NCBI GenBank assembly: GCA_016841605.1
Contig: JAENYV010000008.1
Location: 38,138 to 102,137, forward strand
Length of the DNA stretch: 64,000 bases
Direction: 5' to 3'
DNA from: Dethiobacter alkaliphilus
GTDB lineage: Bacteria > Bacillota > Dethiobacteria > DTU022 > UBA8154
Made by a program: the position numbers and the translations under genes. Below are positions 8,541-18,324 of this stretch, in pieces. Below the pieces are notes generated by a model. That model worked only from the letters and a program-made list of their open reading frames with translations. It did not search any database and had not been told where the DNA came from. Position 1 is the stretch's first letter; every line of letters begins with the position of its first letter.

Positions 8541-9386
8541 CTAAAGTTTTTGCATCAGCGTAGTGGCTTTAAGAACAAATTGGGCACAGGGAAGAAAGAC
8601 GAGCTGGCCCAGAATGGTTCCCAAAATTTTTCCTGTTACCAGACAAGTGACCATGGCATGGAGCTCCCAGGCTCTTCTCTTCCCGACCATGACCTGATCC
8701 GTCACCAGGGAAGCATAAGGATCGATAAAAAAGGTAAGCAGGATAGTGCTGAAGCCGTTAAGGACCCCGGACATCTGGCTGGCGGTGAGGCGGTAGTCCG
8801 GGAGCAGGGCTCCGGCATAAATAGATGAGAGCACCCCGGTCGTATTTATAGAAGCGACCAGGATAGTGAGCAGTAGAATGCGCTTAACGAAAATTTTGTC
8901 TTTCAAGAGCAGCAGATGGGAGAGACGTGGACGGCGGACACTTTTTTCCAGCCTGTGATGGATTTTTTTAAAAAACTCGTCCGTATTGATCATGCGGAGC
9001 AGCATTACTCCCATAGACTCACTTTTTTCCAGCAGATCGATAAGGTAGATAAAAATGTAGATAGAAGTGGGAATTAGTAAGGCTGCGGTGAGGCTGCCCA
9101 GGGTAGCCGAGAAAATGATGGAGCGAATGGCGTCCTCCAGAAGCGCGGTATTACCTTGAATTATGGTTTTATCAACAAAAAGACCCAAAAGGGGGGCCTG
9201 GATGAGATTGGCCGTTCGGGCCAGCAATACCAGGACACTGAATAAGGAAGACGCCAGGTAGAGCCTTCGCGTCCGTATTCCGGCAATGCGGGCGCTGTAG
9301 GAGAGCGTCTCCACCATATGGATAATTCCTGTCAATAAACAGATTAAAAGAAGCCTGTCGGCTTCAAAGGACCCTGTTACCGGCAT
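8541..9386 (-). CDS. amj: Lipid II flippase Amj family protein
   Basis: A 281-aa polytopic membrane protein. The conserved Amj motif region HMVETLSYSARIAGIRT near residues 23-39 and the SLFSVLVLLARTANLIQAPL segment identify the family. Amj of Bacillus subtilis is an alternative to MurJ that moves lipid II across the membrane for peptidoglycan synthesis, induced under envelope stress. Length fits the family. The start ATG follows GGGGAGG. It converges with dfx, and the shared gap holds the dfx terminator. Confidence 0.88.
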   Translation of the reverse strand: MPVTGSFEADRLLLICLLTGIIHMVETLSYSARIAGIRTRRLYLASSLFSVLVLLARTANLIQAPLLGLFVDKTIIQGNTALLEDAIRSIIFSATLGSLTAALLIPTSIYIFIYLIDLLEKSESMGVMLLRMINTDEFFKKIHHRLEKSVRRPRLSHLLLLKDKIFVKRILLLTILVASINTTGVLSSIYAGALLPDYRLTASQMSGVLNGFSTILLTFFIDPYASLVTDQVMVGKRRAWELHAMVTCLVTGKILGTILGQLVFLPCAQFVLKATTLMQKL

Positions 9387-9524
9387 CCTTTCACGCCTCC
9401 CCGATAGAATTCCGCATGTTTCATAAGAAGCTTGAGTTGTTTTTCCCCGGCTTCCGGTTCCTATTTAGAGCGCCTATATCTTATATGTATATTTTGACGG
9501 GTTAATATCTTGCCGGAAAAAACA

Positions 9525-9549
9525 AAAAAACCGCAGCTGCGGTTTTTTG
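9525..9549 (-). terminator. Bidirectional terminator between amj and the ABC operon
   Basis: A symmetric palindrome, A-run, ACCGCAGCTGCGGT, T-run, lies just downstream of the ABC permease stop in the leftward direction. It should end the ABC export operon. Confidence 0.85.
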
Positions 9550-9572
9550 AAGTATTTGAAGTATTTGAAGTA
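9545..9572. repeat. 9-bp tandem repeat (GAAGTATTT)
   Basis: Three successive GAAGTATTT-like units lie between the terminator and the permease stop codon. They are non-coding; no function is apparent. Confidence 0.8.
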
Positions 9573-9597
9573 AAAGGTCCAGTCTAAGTTAGGCAGC

Positions 9598-11010
9598 CTA
9601 CTCGTTGCGGATGGCAACGATCGGGCTGACCCGGATAGCGCGTCCGGCAGGGTAGAGTCCCGCCGCCAGGCCGATAAAGATGGAGAAAACCAGGGCAAAA
9701 CCGGCCAGCCAGACGGGGATGACGGAGATATCGGAGGCAGGACCGCCCATCATCATACCCCGCTGGATATAATCGGCGCTGACCCGGTTTACGATCTCCG
9801 AAGCGCCGTAACTGAGTCCAAGACCCAGGATCCCCCCGAAAAGTCCGATGAGAGCGGCCTCCATCAAAAAGATGGAGCGGACATCGGAAAAAGAGGCACC
9901 GATAACCTTCATGATGCCGATTTCCCGGGTGCGTTCATAAATGGACATGACCATGGTATTGGTGATCCCCAGGGCCGCCACGAAGAGGGTAATCCCCCCG
10001 ATTCCCCCCAGGATAGCCTGCATGGTGCGGGATGTATTTTCAATTCCCTCCAGGGAATCGGCCATGGACCAGGCATTATAGCCCCTCTCCCGCAACTCTG
10101 TTGAGACTAATTTGGTCTGGCCAACATCTTTGGTCCTGACCATAATGGAATTGTAATCGTCAGTCCGGTCGTCTCTAGCGTTTCCCCGGGATCTGCTTGA
10201 CTGGGAGACGGTTCTACTGGAGGAGACCATTACCCCGCCCCCGATCATAATTTCTTTGGCCATGCCTTCCATTTGATTGGAGCTGTCGGCTCCTTGCATC
10301 ATAAAATCCCGCAGTCTTTTAATGTCTTGAATGGATCCGTAGACTTCCCAGGCCCGGTCCATGTTTTTCTCATCCAGGATTCCAACGACGAAGAAATTTT
10401 GCTTGCGTTCATTATTGGCCTGGTTGCGCACGGTAAGCCGGATTCGTTGATCCAGCAGTTCTGCGGGGTCCTGCTGCTGGGGGCCTTCCCTCATCATCCT
10501 GCCTTGACGCCTGGAAGCCCTTTCGTCCCAGAAGTTATTGATAACCTGGGACCCCGCTATGAGGGCAAAACGATCCTCCGGGGTGAGGAGCCGTCCATGG
10601 GAGACGGAAAATTCCAGGTCTTCCATAACTGAGGGTTCAATTCCCACGAGGCTGAGATGGCCCTGCTTCTGTCCCAGTTGGGCTTCCCCGTTAATGTTAT
10701 AGACTGGGGAGACGGCGACAACACCCGGTATACCTTTTAACTCTTCCACCGTTTCATCTGTCATGCGTTTTTCCTCCCCTGTGGGATTACCATTTTCGTC
10801 ATACTGCATCCCGGGATTGACGCGAATAATGTTCAAACTTCCCCACTGGGCCATGCTCTGTTCCATGCTGACTCTAAGTCCGATTCCCAGCGAGATCATC
10901 ACCACGATGGATGCAGTCCCGATGATGACTCCCAGACAGGTGAGGATGGTACGGGCTTTGCGGCGCCACAAGTTTTGGTTGGCCATTATGAGTAAATCTC
11001 TTTTACGCAT
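9598..11010 (-). CDS. MacB/FtsX-type ABC transporter permease
   Basis: A 470-aa permease with an N-terminal transmembrane helix (LTCLGVIIGTASIVVMISLG), a large extracytoplasmic MacB_PCD-like domain (about 50-330) and three C-terminal helices of the FtsX fold, with the coupling motif region GIMKVIGASFSDVRSIFLME. Such permeases work by mechanotransmission, not by moving small molecules through a pore. A Ser/Arg-rich low-complexity patch lies near residues 255-275. It overlaps the upstream CARDB-type gene by 8 bp and shares an operon with the ATPase at 13468-14205. Confidence 0.9.
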   Translation of the reverse strand: MRKRDLLIMANQNLWRRKARTILTCLGVIIGTASIVVMISLGIGLRVSMEQSMAQWGSLNIIRVNPGMQYDENGNPTGEEKRMTDETVEELKGIPGVVAVSPVYNINGEAQLGQKQGHLSLVGIEPSVMEDLEFSVSHGRLLTPEDRFALIAGSQVINNFWDERASRRQGRMMREGPQQQDPAELLDQRIRLTVRNQANNERKQNFFVVGILDEKNMDRAWEVYGSIQDIKRLRDFMMQGADSSNQMEGMAKEIMIGGGVMVSSSRTVSQSSRSRGNARDDRTDDYNSIMVRTKDVGQTKLVSTELRERGYNAWSMADSLEGIENTSRTMQAILGGIGGITLFVAALGITNTMVMSIYERTREIGIMKVIGASFSDVRSIFLMEAALIGLFGGILGLGLSYGASEIVNRVSADYIQRGMMMGGPASDISVIPVWLAGFALVFSIFIGLAAGLYPAGRAIRVSPIVAIRNE

Positions 11011-13108
11011 CAGTAAACTCCTCGTTACGTTTTTTCATAATGCGTCTGCGCAGGAAGAAGCCTCCCACTGCAGCAGCGACAACCAGTATGATAATCAGCC
11101 CCAGGTGTTTTTTAATTGCGGCCAGGAAACCTCCCTCTCCGGGGGCGCCCGGTTCTTTTAATCCCGGCGGCATTTTCCCTTCCGGTAAAGCTTCCATTTC
11201 CGTCATGGGCATAACTTCAAACTGAAAGGGTTCGACGGTTTGAACCTCCCGGTTGTTATTATCAATATAGGAGAAGAGCAGTTCTCCCTCCAGGGTTCCC
11301 TCCTGGTCAGGGTAGATAATTCCCTGGTAATAATCGCTCATTCCGATTTCCAGGTTGCCCACAAAGTAGGAGGCCTGTTCCTTGCGAAACTCTCCTTCCA
11401 TCATGACGATGAAGTTACCCAGATTCACTTTTCCTACGTTGACGAATTCTGCCCCGACAAACGCGGGTTGTCCAATGTAGGCCACAGGCGGAACCTCGAT
11501 GGAAAGGATCTGCAGCCGGCTTTCCTGGGTGACGGGGATGTTGACCATCTCCTCCACATCGTAGGAATTGGCATCTTCATCCTCATATTCAATTGTTACA
11601 GGAACCACGTATGTCTTTGCGGCAGCATTGGGATCTACCAGCAGTTCCACGCTCTGTTCCGAAACGGTTCGGGCGGGGATTTGTTGAATAAAGAAGCTAT
11701 TGCTGCTGTTAACCGGCGAGAAGACTGTTCCGCCGCTTGTGGTAGTATTGCTGGATGTATCCTCCACCATAAGTATGCCGAGGGAGACCTTGATATTGCG
11801 GACAGGGTGGGAGTGGGTATTCTCAATGAAAAGGCTCAGAGTGACTATATTCCCTGCCAGTATTTTTTCTTCAGAGAGAGTATACTTGCTGATAAGCACT
11901 CTTGGTTCCCCGGCCGCGGTGTCGATCCCCACCTGGGAGGCAGCGATGCCCAGAGTTTCCGAAGATGTAATTTCGTTTCCCAAGGGGTCCTCGTATTTCA
12001 TCTCCACTTTTAAGGGAAGATGCCCCTCATCATCCTGACTGTGGCTAACTCCCAGAAGGTAGGAGAGTTCAATATTACCCTTACCTTCGATACTGGGCAG
12101 ATAATCCACGTTGGAGCTCTGAACGAGCTGGATGCCGGTCCCACCGTCAAAAGTCAGGGAGACCTCAGTTGCTTCCTGTACGCCGATATTCTCCAGGACC
12201 AAATTTAGCCTGTATTCATGTTGGTGGGATGTTTCCTCCAGGGAAAAAGAGTTGATTTTCAGCAGCGGGGCTGTTCCCGGCGCGGCCGGGTCCAGGGGAA
12301 GATTGACGGTTAGCTCCGCTTCTTCTCCGGTCTGCGTGGAGTAATCATAGATGAAAGAAAGTTTGACGGCATTTGTCTTTCGTTTCTCCACGGAGCGCAG
12401 CTTGAAAACGACGAATTGTCCGCCTCCCCGGGAAACGGATTGAAGAAATTTCCGGTTTGTAACATCCACAACTTCAAAATCGTCGGAGCTGATCGATATG
12501 TTCACATTGCGGGCTTCCCTTTTGCTGTAGTTTTCCAGATAAAAGACAGCTGTAAAAGGCTCCTCTTCTTTGGGTGTGCCGGGGTCCAGGGTTACGTTTG
12601 TTACGGTGATATTGGGGCAGGTGGTTTCATAATCCACCTGCACCCGGGTATTTGCACTGGCGGAAATTTTGGTAAAAGAACCTTCCTCGTTGCCCTCCAT
12701 AACGAGCATTTCACCGTTCAGGGTAATTAAGAGGTTGTACCCCTCATCCTTGCGGATTACATCTTCATTAACATAGACAGGAAAGGTCAGGCTGCGAGTT
12801 TCCCCGCCTTCGATTTTTTGCAGGTCCGGGCTTTCAGCCGTCGGTCCGGGTTCTCCCCTTTCAAAAAATTCATCTCGTTCGTCCAGAGATTTTATTTCGG
12901 CATTAATATTAAAAGCCGGGTGTGTCCCGTGATTTGCCACGACCAGAGTAATATAAAAAGTTTCTCCCGCAAGGACGGATTCTTCCATGTTAATCTGCTC
13001 GATAACCAGGATGGGACGATAATTTTCTTCAGCGCCTGCTGTTATCACTCCGGTCGATATGATAAGGAGGATGCATAATAACAATGATGCGAAATACTTC
13101 ATGCCCAT
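11003..13108 (-). CDS. Exported CARDB/COG1361-like S-layer-type protein
   Basis: A 701-aa protein with an N-terminal signal peptide (residues about 4-26), several beta-rich modules of CARDB/COG1361 type (patterns such as LVVANHGTHPAFN, LVLENIGVQEATEV, LFIENTHSHPVRN) and a C-terminal transmembrane helix with a basic tail (FLRRRIMKKR). It should be anchored by its C-terminus with most of its mass outside. Its gene sits between the ABC ATPase and the permease it overlaps, so it probably forms the external part of an export or envelope-remodelling complex. Its ligand is unknown. Confidence 0.75.
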   Translation of the reverse strand: MGMKYFASLLLCILLIISTGVITAGAEENYRPILVIEQINMEESVLAGETFYITLVVANHGTHPAFNINAEIKSLDERDEFFERGEPGPTAESPDLQKIEGGETRSLTFPVYVNEDVIRKDEGYNLLITLNGEMLVMEGNEEGSFTKISASANTRVQVDYETTCPNITVTNVTLDPGTPKEEEPFTAVFYLENYSKREARNVNISISSDDFEVVDVTNRKFLQSVSRGGGQFVVFKLRSVEKRKTNAVKLSFIYDYSTQTGEEAELTVNLPLDPAAPGTAPLLKINSFSLEETSHQHEYRLNLVLENIGVQEATEVSLTFDGGTGIQLVQSSNVDYLPSIEGKGNIELSYLLGVSHSQDDEGHLPLKVEMKYEDPLGNEITSSETLGIAASQVGIDTAAGEPRVLISKYTLSEEKILAGNIVTLSLFIENTHSHPVRNIKVSLGILMVEDTSSNTTTSGGTVFSPVNSSNSFFIQQIPARTVSEQSVELLVDPNAAAKTYVVPVTIEYEDEDANSYDVEEMVNIPVTQESRLQILSIEVPPVAYIGQPAFVGAEFVNVGKVNLGNFIVMMEGEFRKEQASYFVGNLEIGMSDYYQGIIYPDQEGTLEGELLFSYIDNNNREVQTVEPFQFEVMPMTEMEALPEGKMPPGLKEPGAPGEGGFLAAIKKHLGLIIILVVAAAVGGFFLRRRIMKKRNEEFTDA

Positions 13109-13467
13109 AAACTTTTCTCCTCTCCTTTTTTAAATTATGCATACCGGAAGGGCGCTTGCAATTTTCCCCGGTATGATTAATTATCACTACAGACGGTTTG
13201 GCGGTCGCTCAGGCAAAGCGCCGGACCGGTGCCCACCTTTTCCTGCCTGCAAGTCCTTCGGCTCTTCTTAGTCCTTCACCACCTACCCGGCAAGCTACCC
13301 TCCATAGCAGCGAGCCGGCTGCAGACGTCCTGTCTGCAGGGTAAGCTTTCGGTCTGCGCTTCGCCGGGACTTTGCACAGCCGGAAAAAAGTCGCACCTTG
13401 CCCCGCGCTTCACCTGAGCACCTGGCGTATACGAAAGCCAAGAGGAAAGTAATTTTTCGCTGTAGTG
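13109..13467. other. Intergenic region with hairpin and a dispersed repeat copy
   Basis: No gene is apparent in these 359 bp. They hold a hairpin (CTGCAGAC 13319-13326 with GTCTGCAG 13332-13339) and, right after it, copy A of a GC-rich repeat whose copy B lies at 16230-16335. The region separates the ABC ATPase from the rest of its operon, so the repeat has probably inserted between once-adjacent genes. Confidence 0.6.
13339..13446. repeat. Dispersed GC-rich repeat, copy A
   Basis: About 105 bp closely matching 16230-16335, sharing blocks such as GGTCTGCGCTTCGCCGGGAC, AAAAAAGTCGCACCTTG and TGGCGTATAC. It is intergenic and has no open frame. A shorter relic of the end of this unit appears at 30905-30926. 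Confidence 0.8.
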
Positions 13468-14205
13468 CTATCCCGGTTTACTACTGTTTTTCTCAACTGA
13501 AAGAGGCCGGTTTCCGGTATTTATCTCTCCAATTATCATACCGTCAGCCATCTCAATGATACGGTCCCCATGCCTGGCCACCTCAATATCATGGGTAACC
13601 ATGAGCAACGTCTGTCCGTTTCTCCTGATTGTAGAAATGAGCAGATCTAAAATTTCTTCAGTGGTTCGGGAGTCCAGATTGCCGGTCGGTTCGTCCGCGA
13701 AGATGATTCTGGGGTTGTTGATCATGGCCCGGGCCAATGAAATGCGCTGTCGTTGCCCGCCGCTCATTTCATTGGGTTTGTGTTTGAGGCGGTCTCCCAG
13801 GCCCATAATCTTTAAGAGTTCACGACCTTTCTTTTCTCTTTCTTGGGGAGGGGCGCCTTCAAAAACCAAGGGTAAAACGGCGTTTTCCAATGCATTCATG
13901 GAGGGAATGAGATTATAAAGCTGAAAGACAAAGCCGATATACTTGCGGCGGAAGGAAGACATTCTTTTCTCGCTGATTTTATTTAGATAGTTGCCATCAA
14001 TAATGATCTCTCCTTTTGTGGCCCGTTCCAGGCCTGCGGCAATATTTAAAAACGTCGTTTTTCCGCAGCCGGAGGTTCCCAGTATGCTGACAACTTCTCC
14101 GGGATAAGCCTCCAGGTTAATGCCGTTTAAGACGGAAACCACCTGAGTGCCCAGTCGGTATTTTTTAATAATCTCTTTAGCCTGAAGAATAGGTTTGTCT
14201 GACAT
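13468..14205 (-). CDS. ABC transporter ATP-binding protein (LolD/MacB type)
   Basis: A 245-aa ATPase with Walker A GTSGCGKTT, Q-loop FQLYNLIPSMNALENA, signature MSGGQRQR, Walker B IIFADEPTG and H-loop VTHD. The family powers MacB/FtsX-type permeases, matching the permease at 9598-11010. I chose ATG 14205 (MSDKPILQAKEI) over an upstream start at 14253 whose extra 16 residues are atypical. Proposed operon order is ATPase, CARDB-type exported protein, permease, interrupted by a 359-bp gap containing a repeat. Confidence 0.9.
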   Translation of the reverse strand: MSDKPILQAKEIIKKYRLGTQVVSVLNGINLEAYPGEVVSILGTSGCGKTTFLNIAAGLERATKGEIIIDGNYLNKISEKRMSSFRRKYIGFVFQLYNLIPSMNALENAVLPLVFEGAPPQEREKKGRELLKIMGLGDRLKHKPNEMSGGQRQRISLARAMINNPRIIFADEPTGNLDSRTTEEILDLLISTIRRNGQTLLMVTHDIEVARHGDRIIEMADGMIIGEINTGNRPLSVEKNSSKPG

Positions 14206-14430
14206 AAAATTCCACCGCCAACTCTTTAACCGATTTACCCGAAAGAAGTGCAAAAAAAGGCCCTTTTTATAATGGCCGGTATTGCCCGGGTAATAATTAA
14301 CTCTTTATCCAAATAGACGATTAAAATGGAAAATAGTTTTGCGAACCTGTAAATTATTTCTTATTTATCAGTATTCTTATGATATAATTTTTTTTACGAG
14401 AAGAAAAGCACCTGGGGAGGCATTTTACTG

Positions 14431-16203
14431 ATGAAAAGAACCGGGCGTACGCGTCTGAAAAAAGGTAAAACAGTTTTTTTAGTTTTAATATTAATTCTTG
14501 TGCTCTTGTCATTTGGCTTAGCTCACTTTTCCCGTTGGAGAGGATTTTCGTACGATTACGATCTAGTAGTTGTGGGCAGCGATCCCGAAGGAATTGCCGC
14601 GGCGGTTTCCGCGGCCAGGAACGGCCTGGATGTCCTCCTGGTGGACCGGCGCGATGAAGTCGGCGGTCTTCTGACCCGTGGCAGGCTCAATACGCTGGAT
14701 ATGAATTACGATCCTGATGGTAATTTGCTTACCCGGGGCATATTTCTGGAATTTTTCCGCGGCCTGGAAGGGGTCTCTTTTGATGTTGATACCGCGAAGA
14801 GAGTCCTGGAGGAGATGCTGGCCGGGGAGAAGAATATCACGCTGCGCCTGGAGCAGAAAATTGAGGGAGTCGTGAGGGAAAAAGACCGGGTTTCCGCCAT
14901 TCTCCTGGAAAACGGAGAGCGGATTACCGCAGCGCGCTTTATTGATGCCACCCAGGATGCCGATGTGGCCGCAGAGGCCGGTGCAGGTTTTACACTGGGG
15001 ATGGAGGATCTGGGGACCGGGCGGCGTCAGGCTGTAACTTTGGTTTTAGAACTGGGAGGCGTAGACTGGGAAGCGCTGACGAAGGCTCTTGTCAATGATT
15101 CCGATGAACATAGCGGAGCCTCCGGGACCTCGGCCTGGGGGTTTCTGGAGGAGATGCGGGATTACCGGGCTCACGATCCCCAGATTCGCAGCCGGGGGCT
15201 GAATATGGGACTGCAAAAGAGCGGTAATGTGCTTATTAATGCCATGCATATCTTTGACGTGGATGCTCTCGACCCGGAGTCCCGTGAGCGGGCCATGGCG
15301 AGGGGACAAAAGGAGGCGGAATTTATCGTCCGCTTTATGCGGGAGAACTTGCCGGGTTTTGAGCAGGCCTTTTTGGCGGCTACGGCTCCGGAGCTGTATG
15401 TGCGGGAAACGAGGCATTTGAATGGACTTTACCGGTTAACGATCGACGATCTCTTGGAATATCGCAATTTTTGGGACAAGATTGCCCTGGGTTCCTACCC
15501 TGTAGATATTCAGGCTACGGCAATGGATGATTGGGGAGCGGTGGTGGGGAATCCGGCCATGTACAGTATTCCGTTTCGTTGTCTGGTTCCCGTTGAGCTT
15601 ACGAATTTATTAGTAGTAGGCCGAGGAGCCTCCTACGATTCCCTGGCTCACGGCAGTGCCCGTGTTGTTCCTGTCGGGATGGCGACGGGAGAGGCGGCCG
15701 GAGTTGCCGCAGCGCTCTCCCTGGAGAAAAAGGTCAACTTTCACGAATTGAGCGGTAACAAAGAACTGGTGGCCTCTCTACAGGAGCGCCTCCAAACTCA
15801 GGGTGCTTACTTGCGGGATTTTGAAATTCCCCATACTCTGGAGGGACATCCCCTTTATCCCGTGATCAGGGAACTGCGGTCTTACGGACTGGTAACGGGG
15901 CGCTACGATAATGACTACCGCTTGGAGAAACCCATTGAGTTGCGGGATATTTCCATTGTGGTAGATGGTTATCTGGAGCGTGTGCTGAGTAATAAATTTC
16001 AGGCGCGGAATCTTTCACAGGAGCAGAGCGAGGCTGTTCCGGAGGACCTGCTCTGGTTTCTGGAGGGGATCGAAGGAGCCGACCTGGATGCCCTGGGATT
16101 GGATGAACTGCTGATAGAGTATAATTTTTACCCGGATAAGATTCTGCTTAGGGGGGAGACCTTTGCTTTTCTGCTGGAATTTCTGCAGAGGCTTGGTGAA
16201 TAG
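14431..16203 (+). CDS. Membrane-anchored FAD-dependent oxidoreductase (PF12831-like)
   Basis: A 590-aa protein with a basic N-terminus, one transmembrane segment (about residues 17-35) and a Rossmann FAD-binding start VVVGSDPEGIAAAVSAARNG, in which the usual GxGxxG is GSDPEG. The motif DRRDEVGGLLTRG and a conserved C-terminal FAD-contact region (VVGRGASYDSLAHGSARVVP) support the family. The substrate is unknown. The anchor suggests action at the outer membrane face or in the envelope, which is unusual for FAD enzymes of this kind. A weak promoter-like TATAAT lies at 14383-14388. Confidence 0.8.
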   Translation: MKRTGRTRLKKGKTVFLVLILILVLLSFGLAHFSRWRGFSYDYDLVVVGSDPEGIAAAVSAARNGLDVLLVDRRDEVGGLLTRGRLNTLDMNYDPDGNLLTRGIFLEFFRGLEGVSFDVDTAKRVLEEMLAGEKNITLRLEQKIEGVVREKDRVSAILLENGERITAARFIDATQDADVAAEAGAGFTLGMEDLGTGRRQAVTLVLELGGVDWEALTKALVNDSDEHSGASGTSAWGFLEEMRDYRAHDPQIRSRGLNMGLQKSGNVLINAMHIFDVDALDPESRERAMARGQKEAEFIVRFMRENLPGFEQAFLAATAPELYVRETRHLNGLYRLTIDDLLEYRNFWDKIALGSYPVDIQATAMDDWGAVVGNPAMYSIPFRCLVPVELTNLLVVGRGASYDSLAHGSARVVPVGMATGEAAGVAAALSLEKKVNFHELSGNKELVASLQERLQTQGAYLRDFEIPHTLEGHPLYPVIRELRSYGLVTGRYDNDYRLEKPIELRDISIVVDGYLERVLSNKFQARNLSQEQSEAVPEDLLWFLEGIEGADLDALGLDELLIEYNFYPDKILLRGETFAFLLEFLQRLGE

Positions 16204-16229
16204 AGTAATTAGTAGGGTAAGCTAATCAA

Positions 16230-16335
16230 GGGTAAGTTTCCGGTCTGCGCTTCGCCGGGACTTTACACGGCAGAAAAAAGTCGCACCTTGTCCGGCGCTT
16301 CACCCGAGCGCTTGGCGTATACAAAAGCTAAGGGG
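16230..16335. repeat. Dispersed GC-rich repeat, copy B
   Basis: Partner of the unit at 13339-13446. The two copies differ by scattered substitutions, so they are not recent duplicates. It lies in the 290-bp gap between the FAD oxidoreductase and the amphi-Trp gene. Confidence 0.8.
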
Positions 16336-16494
16336 ATATCTCCGTATCATAAGAAAATGGCATTCTTCTGCGAGAGGTGTGTCCCTGAACATTAGCGAAC
16401 AATAGAAAATGGGAATACGAATGAAAATTTGTCAGGTTTTTGAAACTGTTGGGCACATTTGATCGTCTAATAAATAAAGGGGGGGTTTATTAAT

Positions 16495-16752
16495 ATGTCC
16501 AGCGGAACAGTAATTTTTTCCAGCAATGAACATCTTAGCACAACTGAAATCGGTAAATTTCTAATTACCGTCGGGGAAAAACTGGCTCAAGGAGGTTCCT
16601 TCAGTCTGAAACAAGGAGACCGGGAATTGCGTATTTCGCCTGTCGGCGTCACCAGTCTGGAACTGGAATATAAAATTAAGAATGACAAAAATAAGTTTGA
16701 GATTGAAATTAAATGGAAACCCAGTTCCGGTGAAATTTCTATAGGTCCATAA
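16495..16752 (+). CDS. amphi-Trp domain protein
   Basis: An 85-aa protein matching the small amphi-Trp family in length and layout: an N-terminal strand and helix (HLSTTEIGKFLITVGEKLAQG), the segment LKQGDRELRISP, and alternating charged/hydrophobic strands ending with the conserved Trp (IEIKWKP). The function of the family is unknown. GGGGGG precedes the start. The S41 protease gene follows 61 bp downstream and may be co-transcribed. Confidence 0.7.
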   Translation: MSSGTVIFSSNEHLSTTEIGKFLITVGEKLAQGGSFSLKQGDRELRISPVGVTSLELEYKIKNDKNKFEIEIKWKPSSGEISIGP

Positions 16753-16813
16753 AATCTTGAATTTTTTTATTAGAAATTTCGGGGGATAAAAGGAGAGGAG
16801 GAGAGGAAGAGCT

Positions 16814-18262
16814 TTGAAGGGTAAAGAAGACACTTTTGGGCATCCGTTTTTCTCTAACCGCGGCAGGCTGCGTCCAATTACCGCTGTGTTGCTTTTGCTG
16901 CTGCTACTGCTTAGTTATCCTTGTACTGCCTTTTTGCAGCAGAGCGAAGAAACCCTTTTACAGGAGATCGAGAAGTACATTAAACTCTATTACATATACC
17001 AGCCGGAGGAAGAAAATTTTTCCCTGCACTCCCTGGAAGATCTTTCCGAAATTTTTCAGGATCCCCATTCAGCATATCTTGACAGGGAAAGGATGGTAGC
17101 TTTCCAGGAGGGACTGGAACGGAGCCTTCCGGGAGGTGTCGGCATTTACCTAGAGCAGAAGGACTCCGAATTTTTTGTGACGTCGGTCGTTCCAGGTTGT
17201 CCTGCAGATAGGGCGGGGATAAAGAGCGGCGATATTATTATCTCCGTGGATGGAAGTTCTGTCTCAACTCTTTCCCTGGAAGAAGTTGTTCTCCGTATCC
17301 GCGGGGAAAAGGAAAGCGAAGTTAAGCTTCTTATCTGCCGGGATGATACTTTTTTCACCTTTGATATGGTCCGGGAAAAGATTGAACTGCCGTTGGCGGA
17401 GTTTGCCTGGGAAGATGAAGGGATTGCTTTACTGAAGATTTATAGCTTTGGGGATGACCTGGTAAACGAAGTGATGCCTCTGCTGGAAGAACTGGAAACG
17501 ACAGGGTTGCAGGGGCTTATTCTCGATCTGCGTGACAACTCAGGAGGATATGTGGAAGAGGCTCTGGCTATGTGTTCTCTTTTTACGGAGGGGGTTCTTA
17601 TAAACGTCAGGGAAAAAAACTCTTTATGGGAGGAAATCAGGGGTCCCAAAATGGAAGAACAGGAACCCCTTTGTCTTCCCATGGTTGTATTGGTGAACGG
17701 TGGAACTGCCAGTGCCGGAGAAATTATGGCTTCGGCCCTGAAGGATAACAAGGCGGCTGTCCTGGTGGGAGAAGTTACGTTTGGTAAGGGAACAATGCAG
17801 ACGCTTTTCCGTTTGGGGGACGGAGGCTGTTTGAAACTCACCACGGCTGAGTTTACTTCTCCTCATGGTCGGACAATTAAAGACAGCGGCGTGGAACCGC
17901 AATATGTTGTCCTTCCGGAAGATGAACAGCTGCAGGTAGCTCTGGACTTACTGCGCTGCCGGCTTGAAGAGGGTAAGGAGAAGGTTGCTTTCCTGGAATC
18001 TGCTCAAATAAATAATCAACTCTTTTATCCTCTTCGTACTGCCTTGCGGCAAACGGGACGTGAGATTGCGGCGGGAGATTCTCCGGATATTTATTTTTTT
18101 TACTGGGACAGGCAGCTTTACCGGCTTGATCTCCGGGAAAGAAGCATCACTTGGAATGATTATAACGGAACCCGTCAAAGATACCCGGTTTTCTTCCACA
18201 GGGGTATTACCTATGTGCAGAGTAAGTTTCTGGAAGATGGTTTGGGTTTGCCTATTTATTAG
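16814..18262 (+). CDS. S41 family C-terminal processing peptidase
   Basis: A 482-aa exported serine protease of the CtpA type. A signal or anchor helix lies at about residues 22-40, a PDZ domain at about 95-180 (GGVGIYL, PADRAGIKSGDIIISVDG), and the S41 catalytic core at about 190-380. The Ser/Lys dyad is visible as GTASAGE (Ser300) and FGKG (Lys325), 25 residues apart as usual. The C-terminal 90 residues are extra. The TTG start at 16814 follows a strong run of AGGAG-type sites. It is the first of a series of envelope genes running to 22.7 kb. Confidence 0.9.
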   Translation: MKGKEDTFGHPFFSNRGRLRPITAVLLLLLLLLSYPCTAFLQQSEETLLQEIEKYIKLYYIYQPEEENFSLHSLEDLSEIFQDPHSAYLDRERMVAFQEGLERSLPGGVGIYLEQKDSEFFVTSVVPGCPADRAGIKSGDIIISVDGSSVSTLSLEEVVLRIRGEKESEVKLLICRDDTFFTFDMVREKIELPLAEFAWEDEGIALLKIYSFGDDLVNEVMPLLEELETTGLQGLILDLRDNSGGYVEEALAMCSLFTEGVLINVREKNSLWEEIRGPKMEEQEPLCLPMVVLVNGGTASAGEIMASALKDNKAAVLVGEVTFGKGTMQTLFRLGDGGCLKLTTAEFTSPHGRTIKDSGVEPQYVVLPEDEQLQVALDLLRCRLEEGKEKVAFLESAQINNQLFYPLRTALRQTGREIAAGDSPDIYFFYWDRQLYRLDLRERSITWNDYNGTRQRYPVFFHRGITYVQSKFLEDGLGLPIY

Positions 18263-18324
18263 GAGTCGGAAGTAAAAGTTTGAAGTCGGAAGCAGGAACC
18301 GGGAATAAAGAACGGGGTGAAAAG

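Noticed and set aside
9545-9572. CRISPR-like repeats
   Set aside because: Short 9-bp tandem units without spacers; no cas genes anywhere in the window.
11240-12013. 257-codon frame on the plus strand
   Set aside because: It lies antisense within the CARDB-type gene, lacks a ribosome site and shows no protein-like pattern.
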